Below are positions 1 to 8,626 of a DNA stretch of 29,215 nt, piece after piece. Position numbers and translations under genes: made by a program. How positions within the stretch are numbered: position 1 is the stretch's first letter; every line of letters begins with the position of its first letter. The notes beneath the pieces were generated by a model, which did not search any database, had not been told where the DNA came from, and was given only the letters and a program-made list of their open reading frames with translations. Origin of the DNA: JAHFQJ01 sp046050125 (GTDB taxonomy: Bacteria > Pseudomonadota > Gammaproteobacteria > Burkholderiales > Burkholderiaceae); the NCBI GenBank assembly GCA_046050125.1, contig JBJOQB010000073.1, positions 1 to 29,215 on the forward strand, in the 5' to 3' direction.

Positions 1-882
1 ACCTAAACTACCTGATACATTACTCACAGATTGTGCTACAAAAACTACTTGACCTACGTTTGCTGCATCAGTTGTTTGAGTACCAGCAGCCACATTAGTA
101 ATTTGCCTTTCATTACCACTACTACCAACGCTAACAGCACCGTAATTAGTTGTTACTAAACTAACTGTACCTAATGCCCCCCCTAACTGGGTCTGGAACA
201 GCTAATATCGCACCTCTATTCTCTAAAGATGCATAACCTATTGCAACACCATCATTTGAAGATGCAACGCTTTCATAACCTAATGCAACCCACTTGCTAG
301 ACTTGAACCACCAATTGCAGTTGCTCCACTTGTAGCAATAGAACCAGCAGTTGCATTGTAACCAATCGCAATATTTCTATCTTCTAATAGTGGAACTATA
401 CTATCAGCGGCATAACTATTTGGACCATAAGCAATGTTACTAGCATCGCCATTCACATTACCACCATCTAATGCACCTGCAAATGCAGTGTTTGATAACA
501 AACTAGTAGCAAAACATGTTGCACCAATAATTGATAGAGTTGTTTTTGCTAGGGATTTTTTATTATTCGTATGATATTTATTGTTTTTAGATTCAATTTT
601 ACTTAAATTACTATTAATTGCTATTGAATTGTTATTTTTATGAATAAGTATATTTAGAAATTTAGCTATAAAAGTTGGATAAACTATAGAATTATTCTTA
701 AACGAAGTCTTTAATGGTTGCATATCAATGCATTCAAAACTGTGATTATCTAAGTTATTTTCATAAATTTTACTTTTATCTACATTAGAGCCAGAGCCAC
801 TTTTATGCCCTTTGGCTAATTCACTAACTACAACCCATGTATTCGTTAGTTTGCTCCAAATAATTCTATATATTTTGTTCAT
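1..882 (-). pseudogene. Trimeric autotransporter adhesin (YadA-like), N-terminal part, frame broken twice
   Basis: This is the 5' part of a type V secreted adhesin and it runs off the left edge. The N-terminus (residues 1-25, MNKIYRIIWSKLTNTW followed by VVVSELAKG) is a textbook extended signal peptide region (ESPR). A hydrophobic core at about 111-130 and an AFA cleavage site near residue 135 follow. YadA head-type repeats come next (NIAIGYNATAGS, ATAIGGSSLASG). The first frame stops at 280-282. The head continues in a neighbouring frame from about 290 to 183 (VALGYESVASS, GVAIGYASLENRG). It then returns to the original frame after a seven-G tract at 177-183, and there the neck signature GNERQITNVAAGTQ is read up to the window edge. 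One missing base near 289-291 and one extra base in the G tract explain both shifts. A ribosome site AAGGA (888-892) lies 5 nt before the ATG at 882. The changes could be real decay, phase variation or homopolymer sequencing errors. Confidence 0.85.
177..183. repeat. Seven-base C/G homopolymer in the adhesin
   Basis: There are seven C on the plus strand, so seven G in the adhesin coding sense. It is the longest G/C run noticed in an otherwise A/T-dominated window. The downstream YadA neck is in frame with the upstream head segment only if the tract is one base shorter or two longer. That is the behaviour expected of a slippage-prone tract, whether biological or from sequencing. Confidence 0.8.
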
Positions 883-1474
883 AGCTATCCTTACTGATAA
901 AGATTACTTTATTTTAAAAATGTAATCACAGTTTTTATGTTAGAGATTTACACATTAACAAATATATATAGTTTTTTAAACAAACAATATACAAATTTAT
1001 TATTTATTCATTATTAACATTCATATGATAAATTTTCTTAAAAGTATATGCCTTATAAAATAAGTTAATTGCAGAAAAAATCGTAAAATATAGGCTATAA
1101 TTACTTTTATTTTAATGTTACATATTTACATCAAAATGATTAAAAATTACATTTATAAAAAGTCAATATATATGCATACCATACATATAAAAACAACCAA
1201 TATTGCAAATAATAATATTTATTACAGAATTTAAAATAAAAACCAGATAAAATTAGCACATAAAAAATTGTAACAAAACAATAACTGTACTTGTTTTTAA
1301 TACCAAATATATGAATTAAATTTTTAATGAAAATTTTAAATATGTTATATATATCACAATTACAAATGTATTTATCATAAATAAATTAATTGACTAAGTG
1401 ATTTTAAATGATTTAGTATATAAGTATCTGCGTTGTGATTTTAGAAAAAAGAAAATAAAGTAGCTACAGCATCA
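883..1474. other. 592-bp A/T-rich intergenic region
   Basis: No gene is supported here. The region separates two minus-strand genes and so holds the downstream end of the 1922-residue gene and the upstream region of the adhesin. Bases 902-907 and 922-927 (GATTAC/GTAATC) form a 6-bp inverted repeat with a 14-nt loop, about 10 nt upstream of the adhesin ribosome site. This could be a weak 5'-UTR hairpin. I could not assign a convincing promoter or a strong intrinsic terminator, and saw no long direct repeats. Confidence 0.6.
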
Positions 1475-4400
1475 TTATGAAATTAAAGCTCTTCTTTCTT
1501 GTATGCTGTTCTGTACGCTTTGTTTAAAGCTAGAATTTTGCGGTTTTTTACTAATGCTATTTTTATTATTTGGATTAAATACAGAAGATAAAACCTGAAG
1601 CGGTTTACTAAACAATTTATCATTTGTTCGCCAAACTTGATAACCATAAGTAAGCAGTTTCTCTCTTTCTTGAGTTAGCTTGTCTTTTTCATTATGTAGT
1701 GCATAATAATGTTCTCTAGATTGAGATACTTGATTAACTGCTAATTTTTTAGCAGTTAAACTTTGTAAACGAGTATACTCCTGTTTAATTTCTGCATCTT
1801 TCGCTACGATTTGCTTATCTAATTTAACAATATTTGTTTTAGTAATATTTTTAAATGCACTATTATTAGATGTTTTTTGTAAACTATGACTTAAATGCCC
1901 TGATTTAGCACTTAAAACGCTAAATTCAACTAATTTAACAGGCAGAATGGCAGCTTGCCTTAATAGCATATACGGTAACCAATGGCGATAACTTGGATTA
2001 ATAAGATATTTACTAAAAGATTTCCTACCAAAAGGATTTAAAACTCTTTCATATAAAAAATTACCTGTTCTTTTTGCACCTAATTTAAATTTTTGCGTTT
2101 TTGTATCTGCTATTTCAAAATCTTTATCTAATCTACGATTATTAAAATTCAATGTATCATCTAATTTAAAGCTAATTAAATGATTTGGATTATCTGCATT
2201 GTTGCTGTTGCTATTATGCTCTTCAAATAATTCCTTTGTGCTACCATTTGAAATATAAATATACTTTTTACGAGATAAAACTTGGTTTTGTTTATCTTGC
2301 AAAAATGTAGTTAAATCAGCTTGTAAATGTTTAAAATTATCTAGTTTTAACTTAATTATGCTTAATTTTTGCTCTAATTCTTGATTAATTCTAATATCCA
2401 AATTTGTATTATTTATTTGCAATTTTTGTTTATTTTGCTTAATTTGTTTAGCTAAGGAAGCATATAAATCTGTCAAAACACCAATTTCAGTACTAGTTTG
2501 TGTTTGTATATCGCTAATTTGTTGAATAAATAAACTTTTATTCACTTCATGACCTGTTTGACTAAACAAATCATTTAAAGCATTAATATAATTGCCTTGG
2601 TGTTTAGCAAAAATATTTTGTGTATAGTTTGCTAATTCTTGTTTAGCTTTAGTAATGCTATTTGCTAATTGTTGTTCTTGCTTATCTTTCGATGTAAAAA
2701 GCTTTTTTGCTTGATTGAGAGGATAGCTAAAAATGCTTTCGCCTTTTACCCAAAAATCTACATTTTTTTGAATATTTTCTATCCAGTTTTTATCTGTTTG
2801 TTTTTTATCATGTTGAGGTTTATTTGGTAAAATGCTTGCAACTGATGTAGCTAATAATTCAGCTGTGTATTGCTCTAATGTTGATTTTGTAATCTCTTTA
2901 TGGATAATATTTTGATTACTATTTTCGATTAATCCTGAATTTGATAAATCAACCAAACTTAAACTATCAGCATCACTAATATTTTTAATGCTAGCTTGTG
3001 GATTAATATCATTATTTAGCAATTCAATTACTTTATTAATTGGTTGAATCGAACCCTCTAATTTATTTAATTCTTGAGTAATTTTTTTCTTTTGAGCATC
3101 ATTCAAATTATTTTGTTCTAATTGAAATTTTAATGAATTAACTTGCTGATTAAATTTAGATAATAATTGCTGTAATTCAACTACAAAAGCAGATATATTA
3201 CTTTTATGATTTGCAGGTCTGCCATTAGTGCCAATATGCTCTAAATAAGAAGCAACACCGCCAATAGTAGCAGATACAAAAACATAAGAATACCAAGTAG
3301 CAACGGCTATTTTTTGTGCAGTTTCATCTCCGCCATTTTGTTCAGTCGCAGATGATAAACCATAACCAACCTCATCAATACCCCAAAATACGAAAGCAGA
3401 ACGAAATAAGGTATGATGTAAAACTTCCATTGGATTTTTCATCAAATTTTTAAACGCATAGCCAATTACAGGAAATGGATTATCTGTTCTAAGTAAATTT
3501 ACAATTTTCGATTTTGGATATTTTTTAGCTAAAGTTTCCCAAGCATATTTCCAATTCTCATCAACGTACTTTTGCGGACTTGCATTTTTTCCATCTGCAT
3601 AAGCTAAACCACGATAAAATAAAGTTGCTTGCTCAATTTTATCTTTTTGTTTTACCGCTAAAACATCTAATTTATGTTGTGTGATTTGCTCATTTTTTAT
3701 ATCATTTCTTTGTTTATGAATAACTAAATCTGCATTATACTTTTTAAATCTAGCATCATAATCAGCAAATGTTTCTTGCAAATAAGTTTTTGCTTGCCCA
3801 ACTCTGCCATCTACGTTATAGCTTACATCATCATGAATTGCATCAGGACTAAAAACAAACTTAGCTAATAGTAATTTCTTTTGTATCGTTGGTAATGAAT
3901 TAATTTGTTCTTCAGTATATGGAGTATGTCCATATCTAGTCATAATTCTGATAACATGCTTTTCAAAATCTTCAGTGCTTAAATTATCAATAATATGGTC
4001 TAAATTGTAATTGATTGCTTCTTTTGTCATTTGATGTCCAGGCATATTCACATTAGTTCTAAGTAAATACTCATCGCCTAACAAACCATCAGCACCAGCA
4101 CCAACGAATTGGAATATCATTCTAAATAAACGTGTCAATTTTGATAATGGTATGCTAACCCCAGGTAAAAAACCATTTGCTACAATAAAGCCCATTCTAA
4201 CAATGTTCTGAAATAATTGTTTAAAAAATGCAATACCAACTACTGATTTATTTTGGGCTTTATGTTGCCATAACAAATCTTGGAATACTGTCATATTTTC
4301 AAACAAGCGGGCTTGCATTAATTTTTGCGCCTCTTCAGCAGGATAATTCTTACCATCAATACTAAAAGTACGATTATGAATATTATTATTATTTTTATCA

Positions 4401-7243
4401 TTTAAAGTTTGTTCATAAATATTTTCAAATAAAGCTAAATCTGCCTCATTTTTCTTAGTTGCATTATTAATTTGACGAGTTAAATCATTAGTTGTATTAC
4501 GTAATCCAGAAGATAAAGCATTTGTTTTTGATTTACTATGTTTTGATGTAACGCCTAACGCATCACCCATTAGCTGTGATTGAGTGCAAGTTGCCATATG
4601 TGTAGACCAGTTCACTGTACCATCTTTAAACGCTTGTGAATCTGCACCTCTTGCAATTGAATTTATGATAAAAGCCCACCAATTATCAATTGATTGCCAA
4701 CCATTTTCCACTGCATTTCCTGCTATTCGTTTTGCTCTATCTTCACGATTCATTTTAGCTAAACGCTCTTGTCTACCTGATTTCCAACCTTGCCTATTTT
4801 CATAGCTTAAAGGATTAAGATAAGCACTCACAAATCTACTTACAGGATTTAGTAAAGCTTTATCTGTTTGTTTATAATTAATTACATCGCCTCTAATTTC
4901 ATGTGCATTCCATTTATAGATTAATGCTTGTTCTGCTCTTGTATATTGCCCAATATTTTTATCTGCAAAATCAGCTGAAGAACCAGCTAAATTAGACGGA
5001 GCTAATGCATACTTATCTTTAAATTGAAATTTAGTTGATGTTCTATCCACAATTATGTCATCATTCCAAGTGTGATGATGTTTAAGTAGCTTATTAAATA
5101 ATTTATGTGTTGTAGAACCTAATGGAGTATAGCCTTTAAACCGATATTCTGCTCTTGTTTTTTCATGATTAACGTGTAAATATAAATTAGTTTGATAACG
5201 ATTTGTTAGATATTCTAAGTATCCAATCACACTTGATACTTCGTTTTTATTATCTAAGCTTAAAATCAATTGTTTAGAATTAACATCATAAACTTGCCAT
5301 TTATTTTCTTGATTATCATATTCTAATAGTAACTGCGTTGATTTATTTGGATTATTTGAATTTTTAATACCTAAATAATTATGCTTAGGCTCTAAATTTA
5401 TCAATAATGGTTTTTTATCCTGAATGCTTTTACTAATTATGTTATCAATTATTGATTTACCATTTTTTTGTGCTGAATGGTCAAGTACATTTTTATATCT
5501 AAATACTGTATTTAAATCATAAACCTCGCCATTACGCCCAGCTGATTGACCAGCTTGGTTCAGTAAATCAGTTAAATTAATTTGTTTAGCTAACAATTTA
5601 CTTGCAACATTTGGATTATCTTTAATAAATTGCTCTGATGTTTTTCCGTATAGTGTAGCAATTGCATAAAATATATCTTTATCACTTTTACTAAAATTTG
5701 CTTTAGTTTGTTGCAATTTGCTTTGTAAACTAAGTAAATTCCTGTTAGTTTTAGTTGTTAAACTATTGATACTTGTTAATTCATGAAATATACCACGACT
5801 TTTACGCTTGCTGGCAATTAAATTGATATCTTCATTTGGTGCTTTAACTAAGCTTAATAATTCATTTAAGCTAAATTTATCTGCATTACCTTGTTTAATT
5901 TGTTGATTTAAGGTTAATATAAAATCTTCAACAAAACTAAGTGCATTATGCTCTTTTATATTTGGCAAAATATTTGCTAAATCACCTTTATTATTGATGT
6001 GATGAGTAATATTTACATCTTGCTTAAACAATTCATCAATAATTTTGATAATATTTTTCTCAAATTCTTTGTGATTAACCAAGTTATTATTATAAATATC
6101 TTTTAATTTATCATATTTTTGATTTAACAACAAACTACGCTTATTATTGTTAGTGATAGATTGCTCTAAATCAATTATTCTTTTACTAAAACCAATATTA
6201 GTTTTGTTATTATTAGCCTTGTATTCTTGTTTAATATTTAAAATATCTGTTTTGAACTGTTCACTTTGTTTTTGTAAAAATCCAATTTCAGCATAAATAT
6301 CTTTTAAATTATTATGGCTAGATTTTAATCTCTTATAAGCAAGATTAGTAATATTTTTGTTTAAATATGTTTTTTGCTGAGCTGAATTTAAATGCTCATA
6401 ATTTGAAACTATTTTAGAATTTTCATCTACATAATGCCAAAAAACTTCATGATTTTTTGTGCTTGAGCTAAATTCTAAGCGAGGAGTAAAAACATAAAAA
6501 TTACCGCCATTACTTACTAAAAGATTTTGACGGTCTTTTGCTAATTCTACCGCCAAATAATTATCTAACAATTCAACATCTTTTATATTAATCACATTTG
6601 GATTTAAATATTGTAAAAACTCATGGTGATTTAATGGTTTACCTGCACTATCTTTAGCAATAAAAGCTATATTGCGATTTATATTTTTGTAAAAATTACT
6701 ATCAAAAGCCTTACCAGTGAAATTTGCAAGTAATGAATCTAAATTAAAATTTGTTTGTTTATTTTCATTTTGAGCTTGTGAAGTAAAATAGTATGATTTA
6801 TGTAATTGTGCTTTAGTTAAATTATCTTGGCTGTTATATCTATAATCTACTTTATTGGCTGTTTGAGCATGAATTAACTTGAAATTTTTCGACAAAACAG
6901 AAGCATGACTAAAAACACCATTTTGCAAGCTTAATAATGGTTTCTCGGCATCTGTAGATGAAAATGAATTATAAGAATTTGAATATGAATGAATATCTAA
7001 ATTTTTATTTAATTTAGTATTTTTTGAACTACCTGAAAATATTGAAGAAATAAACGAAGGTATAACTGATAATTTTGCTGGACTACTTGAAACTTCTAGG
7101 CTGTGCTTGATTTGTGCTGATTTACTTGCTGAATTTTGAGCAAAAGTTGTCCCACTTATTATTTTATTAATTTTTACTAAGGGTTTATCTAATTTTTTTA
7201 AACTAGATACAATCCCAGAATTAATATTACTAAGTATGAACAT
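1475..7243 (-). CDS. Giant 1922-residue protein of unknown function, possible secreted effector
   Basis: I do not recognise this protein family. The first 100 or so residues are rich in Ser, Asn and Thr, without a Sec signal peptide or ESPR. Such N-termini are common in type III substrates, though this is inference. Coiled-coil-like, charged helical stretches lie at about 304-415, 1348-1411 and 1585-1663. Hydrophobic segments lie at about 1012-1050, 1275-1293, 1310-1332 and 1751-1776, so membrane insertion or pore formation is conceivable. At about 605-690 the pattern KHNYLGI, then KWQVYDVNSK, resembles the His...Asp half of papain-fold proteases, but no cysteine precedes it. The only cysteine I find is at about residue 886. 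There are no RTX repeats, no C-terminal beta-barrel anchor and no TAA head repeats. The ATG at 7243 lacks a visible Shine-Dalgarno, so the start is uncertain. The reading frame is open over 5.8 kb, which argues that the gene is under selection. Confidence 0.8.
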   Translation of the reverse strand: MFILSNINSGIVSSLKKLDKPLVKINKIISGTTFAQNSASKSAQIKHSLEVSSSPAKLSVIPSFISSIFSGSSKNTKLNKNLDIHSYSNSYNSFSSTDAEKPLLSLQNGVFSHASVLSKNFKLIHAQTANKVDYRYNSQDNLTKAQLHKSYYFTSQAQNENKQTNFNLDSLLANFTGKAFDSNFYKNINRNIAFIAKDSAGKPLNHHEFLQYLNPNVINIKDVELLDNYLAVELAKDRQNLLVSNGGNFYVFTPRLEFSSSTKNHEVFWHYVDENSKIVSNYEHLNSAQQKTYLNKNITNLAYKRLKSSHNNLKDIYAEIGFLQKQSEQFKTDILNIKQEYKANNNKTNIGFSKRIIDLEQSITNNNKRSLLLNQKYDKLKDIYNNNLVNHKEFEKNIIKIIDELFKQDVNITHHINNKGDLANILPNIKEHNALSFVEDFILTLNQQIKQGNADKFSLNELLSLVKAPNEDINLIASKRKSRGIFHELTSINSLTTKTNRNLLSLQSKLQQTKANFSKSDKDIFYAIATLYGKTSEQFIKDNPNVASKLLAKQINLTDLLNQAGQSAGRNGEVYDLNTVFRYKNVLDHSAQKNGKSIIDNIISKSIQDKKPLLINLEPKHNYLGIKNSNNPNKSTQLLLEYDNQENKWQVYDVNSKQLILSLDNKNEVSSVIGYLEYLTNRYQTNLYLHVNHEKTRAEYRFKGYTPLGSTTHKLFNKLLKHHHTWNDDIIVDRTSTKFQFKDKYALAPSNLAGSSADFADKNIGQYTRAEQALIYKWNAHEIRGDVINYKQTDKALLNPVSRFVSAYLNPLSYENRQGWKSGRQERLAKMNREDRAKRIAGNAVENGWQSIDNWWAFIINSIARGADSQAFKDGTVNWSTHMATCTQSQLMGDALGVTSKHSKSKTNALSSGLRNTTNDLTRQINNATKKNEADLALFENIYEQTLNDKNNNNIHNRTFSIDGKNYPAEEAQKLMQARLFENMTVFQDLLWQHKAQNKSVVGIAFFKQLFQNIVRMGFIVANGFLPGVSIPLSKLTRLFRMIFQFVGAGADGLLGDEYLLRTNVNMPGHQMTKEAINYNLDHIIDNLSTEDFEKHVIRIMTRYGHTPYTEEQINSLPTIQKKLLLAKFVFSPDAIHDDVSYNVDGRVGQAKTYLQETFADYDARFKKYNADLVIHKQRNDIKNEQITQHKLDVLAVKQKDKIEQATLFYRGLAYADGKNASPQKYVDENWKYAWETLAKKYPKSKIVNLLRTDNPFPVIGYAFKNLMKNPMEVLHHTLFRSAFVFWGIDEVGYGLSSATEQNGGDETAQKIAVATWYSYVFVSATIGGVASYLEHIGTNGRPANHKSNISAFVVELQQLLSKFNQQVNSLKFQLEQNNLNDAQKKKITQELNKLEGSIQPINKVIELLNNDINPQASIKNISDADSLSLVDLSNSGLIENSNQNIIHKEITKSTLEQYTAELLATSVASILPNKPQHDKKQTDKNWIENIQKNVDFWVKGESIFSYPLNQAKKLFTSKDKQEQQLANSITKAKQELANYTQNIFAKHQGNYINALNDLFSQTGHEVNKSLFIQQISDIQTQTSTEIGVLTDLYASLAKQIKQNKQKLQINNTNLDIRINQELEQKLSIIKLKLDNFKHLQADLTTFLQDKQNQVLSRKKYIYISNGSTKELFEEHNSNSNNADNPNHLISFKLDDTLNFNNRRLDKDFEIADTKTQKFKLGAKRTGNFLYERVLNPFGRKSFSKYLINPSYRHWLPYMLLRQAAILPVKLVEFSVLSAKSGHLSHSLQKTSNNSAFKNITKTNIVKLDKQIVAKDAEIKQEYTRLQSLTAKKLAVNQVSQSREHYYALHNEKDKLTQEREKLLTYGYQVWRTNDKLFSKPLQVLSSVFNPNNKNSISKKPQNSSFKQSVQNSIQERRALIS

Positions 7244-7358
7244 ATTTTATATATTTAAATTAATAATTAAATTACTAGTTTGTACGGTAATTTTGTAATG
7301 TGTAAAATAAGAGAACGGTTACAATTGGGGGGACTTTGTTTTTAAAGTATATGCAATA

Positions 7359-7382
7359 ATAATAAAATAATAAAATAATAAA
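7359..7382. repeat. Three tandem copies of ATAATAAA
   Basis: This is an 8-bp unit repeated exactly three times in the region between the divergent giant-protein gene and the Rpn-family gene. It is a short A/T microsatellite that could vary in copy number. No function can be assigned. A six-G run lies nearby at 7327-7332. Confidence 0.75.
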
Positions 7383-7501
7383 TTCAAATTAGTATATAAA
7401 ATAAAATTATAAGATTGTTAATAAATTAGAATAATTTGCTATATATAAAAATGTGGCAAATTAGATATATAATTACATAGTATACAAAAGTAAAAAACAA
7501 T

Positions 7502-8407
7502 ATGAAACTCCTAGACCCAATATATGATGCAAGCTTCAAGCATTTAATGGAAGATAAAAGAATAGCAAGATTCTTTCTATCCGTACTATTAGATAAAGAA
7601 ATCGAAATAGATAGTTTTAAACCCCAAGAAATATCGGTAAGAAATGAAGATAGAAACACAGGATTTTCAACTCCAAGAATGGATTTCATAGCGATAATCA
7701 AAGATGGAGAAAAAAGAAAAAAGGTATTAATAGAATTACAACAATGCTTTTATGAAAGCGATATATCAAGATTTAGAACATATCTAGGCAAAAACTATAC
7801 ATATCAAGATAGCATAAATAATCAAACCCAAGACTTAGAAATAATTAGTATATATATACTAGGATTTTCAATAAATGTACCTGTAGCTGTAATCAAAACA
7901 TCAAATGAATTAATAGATGCTAGCACCAAAGAAAGATTAAATATTACAACAGATGATGTAGAATTTATAGCAAAATTAAATCATCAATCAATATTTGTAG
8001 ATATAACAAAATTAGAAACAAAAATACAAACCAGAGTGGAAAAACTACTAGCGATATTTAACCCTAAATACAGAAATAAAGGAACATCTACAATCAATAT
8101 CCCAGATGATATAGCCCAAGAAATAAAATCATTAAATACAGCTCAAGAACAAAAAAATCCCATTCTAGAAAAGCTAGAAGATGCTCTACTAGACCATGAA
8201 GTGCTTTATGCGATAGACCAACAAGAAAAATTCTCTGCTCACTTCAAAAAAGAGAAAGAAAAAAGTAGAGAAGAAGGCATTGAAACAGGAGAAAAACAAA
8301 AAGCAATTGAAATGGCTAGAAAGATGAAGATGAAAAAATTTGATGTTGAAGAAATAGCAGAGCTTACAGGACTAAGTATAGAAGAAATTAATAATAAACT
8401 AGAATAA
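7502..8407 (+). CDS. Rpn-family recombination-promoting nuclease / PD-(D/E)XK transposase-like protein
   Basis: The N-terminus (LLDPIYDASFKHLMEDK) is the standard opening of the PDDEXK_2/Rpn family, annotated as putative transposases or recombination-promoting nucleases. The nuclease core is intact by eye: D61 in the RMDF strand and E78-L-Q80 in the following strand fit the PD-(D/E)XK arrangement. The 300-residue length matches the family. The C-terminal 50 residues (EEGIETGEKQKAIEMARKMK, then VEEIAELTGLSIEEI) are the usual charged tail ending in a small helix-turn-helix-like motif. E. coli RpnA cuts DNA and promotes RecA-independent recombination, and Rpn proteins have also been linked to phage defence. 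The gene stands alone, with no terminal inverted repeats that would make it an insertion sequence. The start has only a weak ribosome site. Confidence 0.88.
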   Translation: MKLLDPIYDASFKHLMEDKRIARFFLSVLLDKEIEIDSFKPQEISVRNEDRNTGFSTPRMDFIAIIKDGEKRKKVLIELQQCFYESDISRFRTYLGKNYTYQDSINNQTQDLEIISIYILGFSINVPVAVIKTSNELIDASTKERLNITTDDVEFIAKLNHQSIFVDITKLETKIQTRVEKLLAIFNPKYRNKGTSTINIPDDIAQEIKSLNTAQEQKNPILEKLEDALLDHEVLYAIDQQEKFSAHFKKEKEKSREEGIETGEKQKAIEMARKMKMKKFDVEEIAELTGLSIEEINNKLE

Positions 8408-8500
8408 AATATTATAAAAACATATCATCAAACAGTACTTTTTACAAAACATTTATAATTAATACATAATTTATTTACAAAAAAGGCATAAATAACATTT

Positions 8501-8559
8501 ATGTAAATATACAATACATAAAAATTAGTGTATATTTACATTTGCTGTGTATATTTACA
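8501..8559. promoter_or_regulatory. Three copies of a 12-13 bp operator-like repeat around a promoter
   Basis: ATGTAAATATACA (8501-8513) is the exact reverse complement of TGTATATTTACAT (8529-8541). A third copy, TGTATATTTACA, lies at 8548-8559. The second and third copies are 19 bp apart, close to two helical turns. They flank a TTGCTG hexamer that sits 17 bp before TATAAT. The arrangement suggests a repressor or activator array controlling the lipoprotein gene at 8627. The two inverted copies could instead form a hairpin. Confidence 0.55.
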
Positions 8560-8570
8560 CTATATATAAT
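8542..8570 (+). promoter_or_regulatory. Predicted sigma70 promoter of the lipoprotein gene
   Basis: TTGCTG (8542-8547) and TATAAT (8565-8570) are separated by 17 bp. The -10 box is perfect and the -35 box is weak. It lies about 57 bp before the ATG at 8627. A/T-rich DNA gives chance matches, but the spacing and the repeats around the -35 box support it. Confidence 0.5.
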
Positions 8571-8626
8571 ACAGTTTTTACTAGATTTTTAATTATATAC
8601 AGAGTTATAAAAATAAAGGAAATACT

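Noticed and set aside
1475..7243. RTX toxin or autotransporter annotation for the giant protein
   Set aside because: No GGxGxD nonapeptides, no head repeats, no signal peptide and no C-terminal beta-barrel.
8230..8407. Internal antitoxin-type start in the Rpn gene, as described for some Rpn proteins
   Set aside because: The internal ATGs at 8312 and 8324 leave only about 30 residues, and the nearest AGGAG (8287-8291) is 20 nt away from the first; no good internal start seen.
7244..8460. Complete insertion sequence around the Rpn gene
   Set aside because: No terminal inverted repeats or target duplications could be found on either side.
8501..8559. Repeats considered as a CRISPR remnant
   Set aside because: The units are only 12-13 bp, not all in the same orientation, with unequal short spacers, and no cas genes are present.
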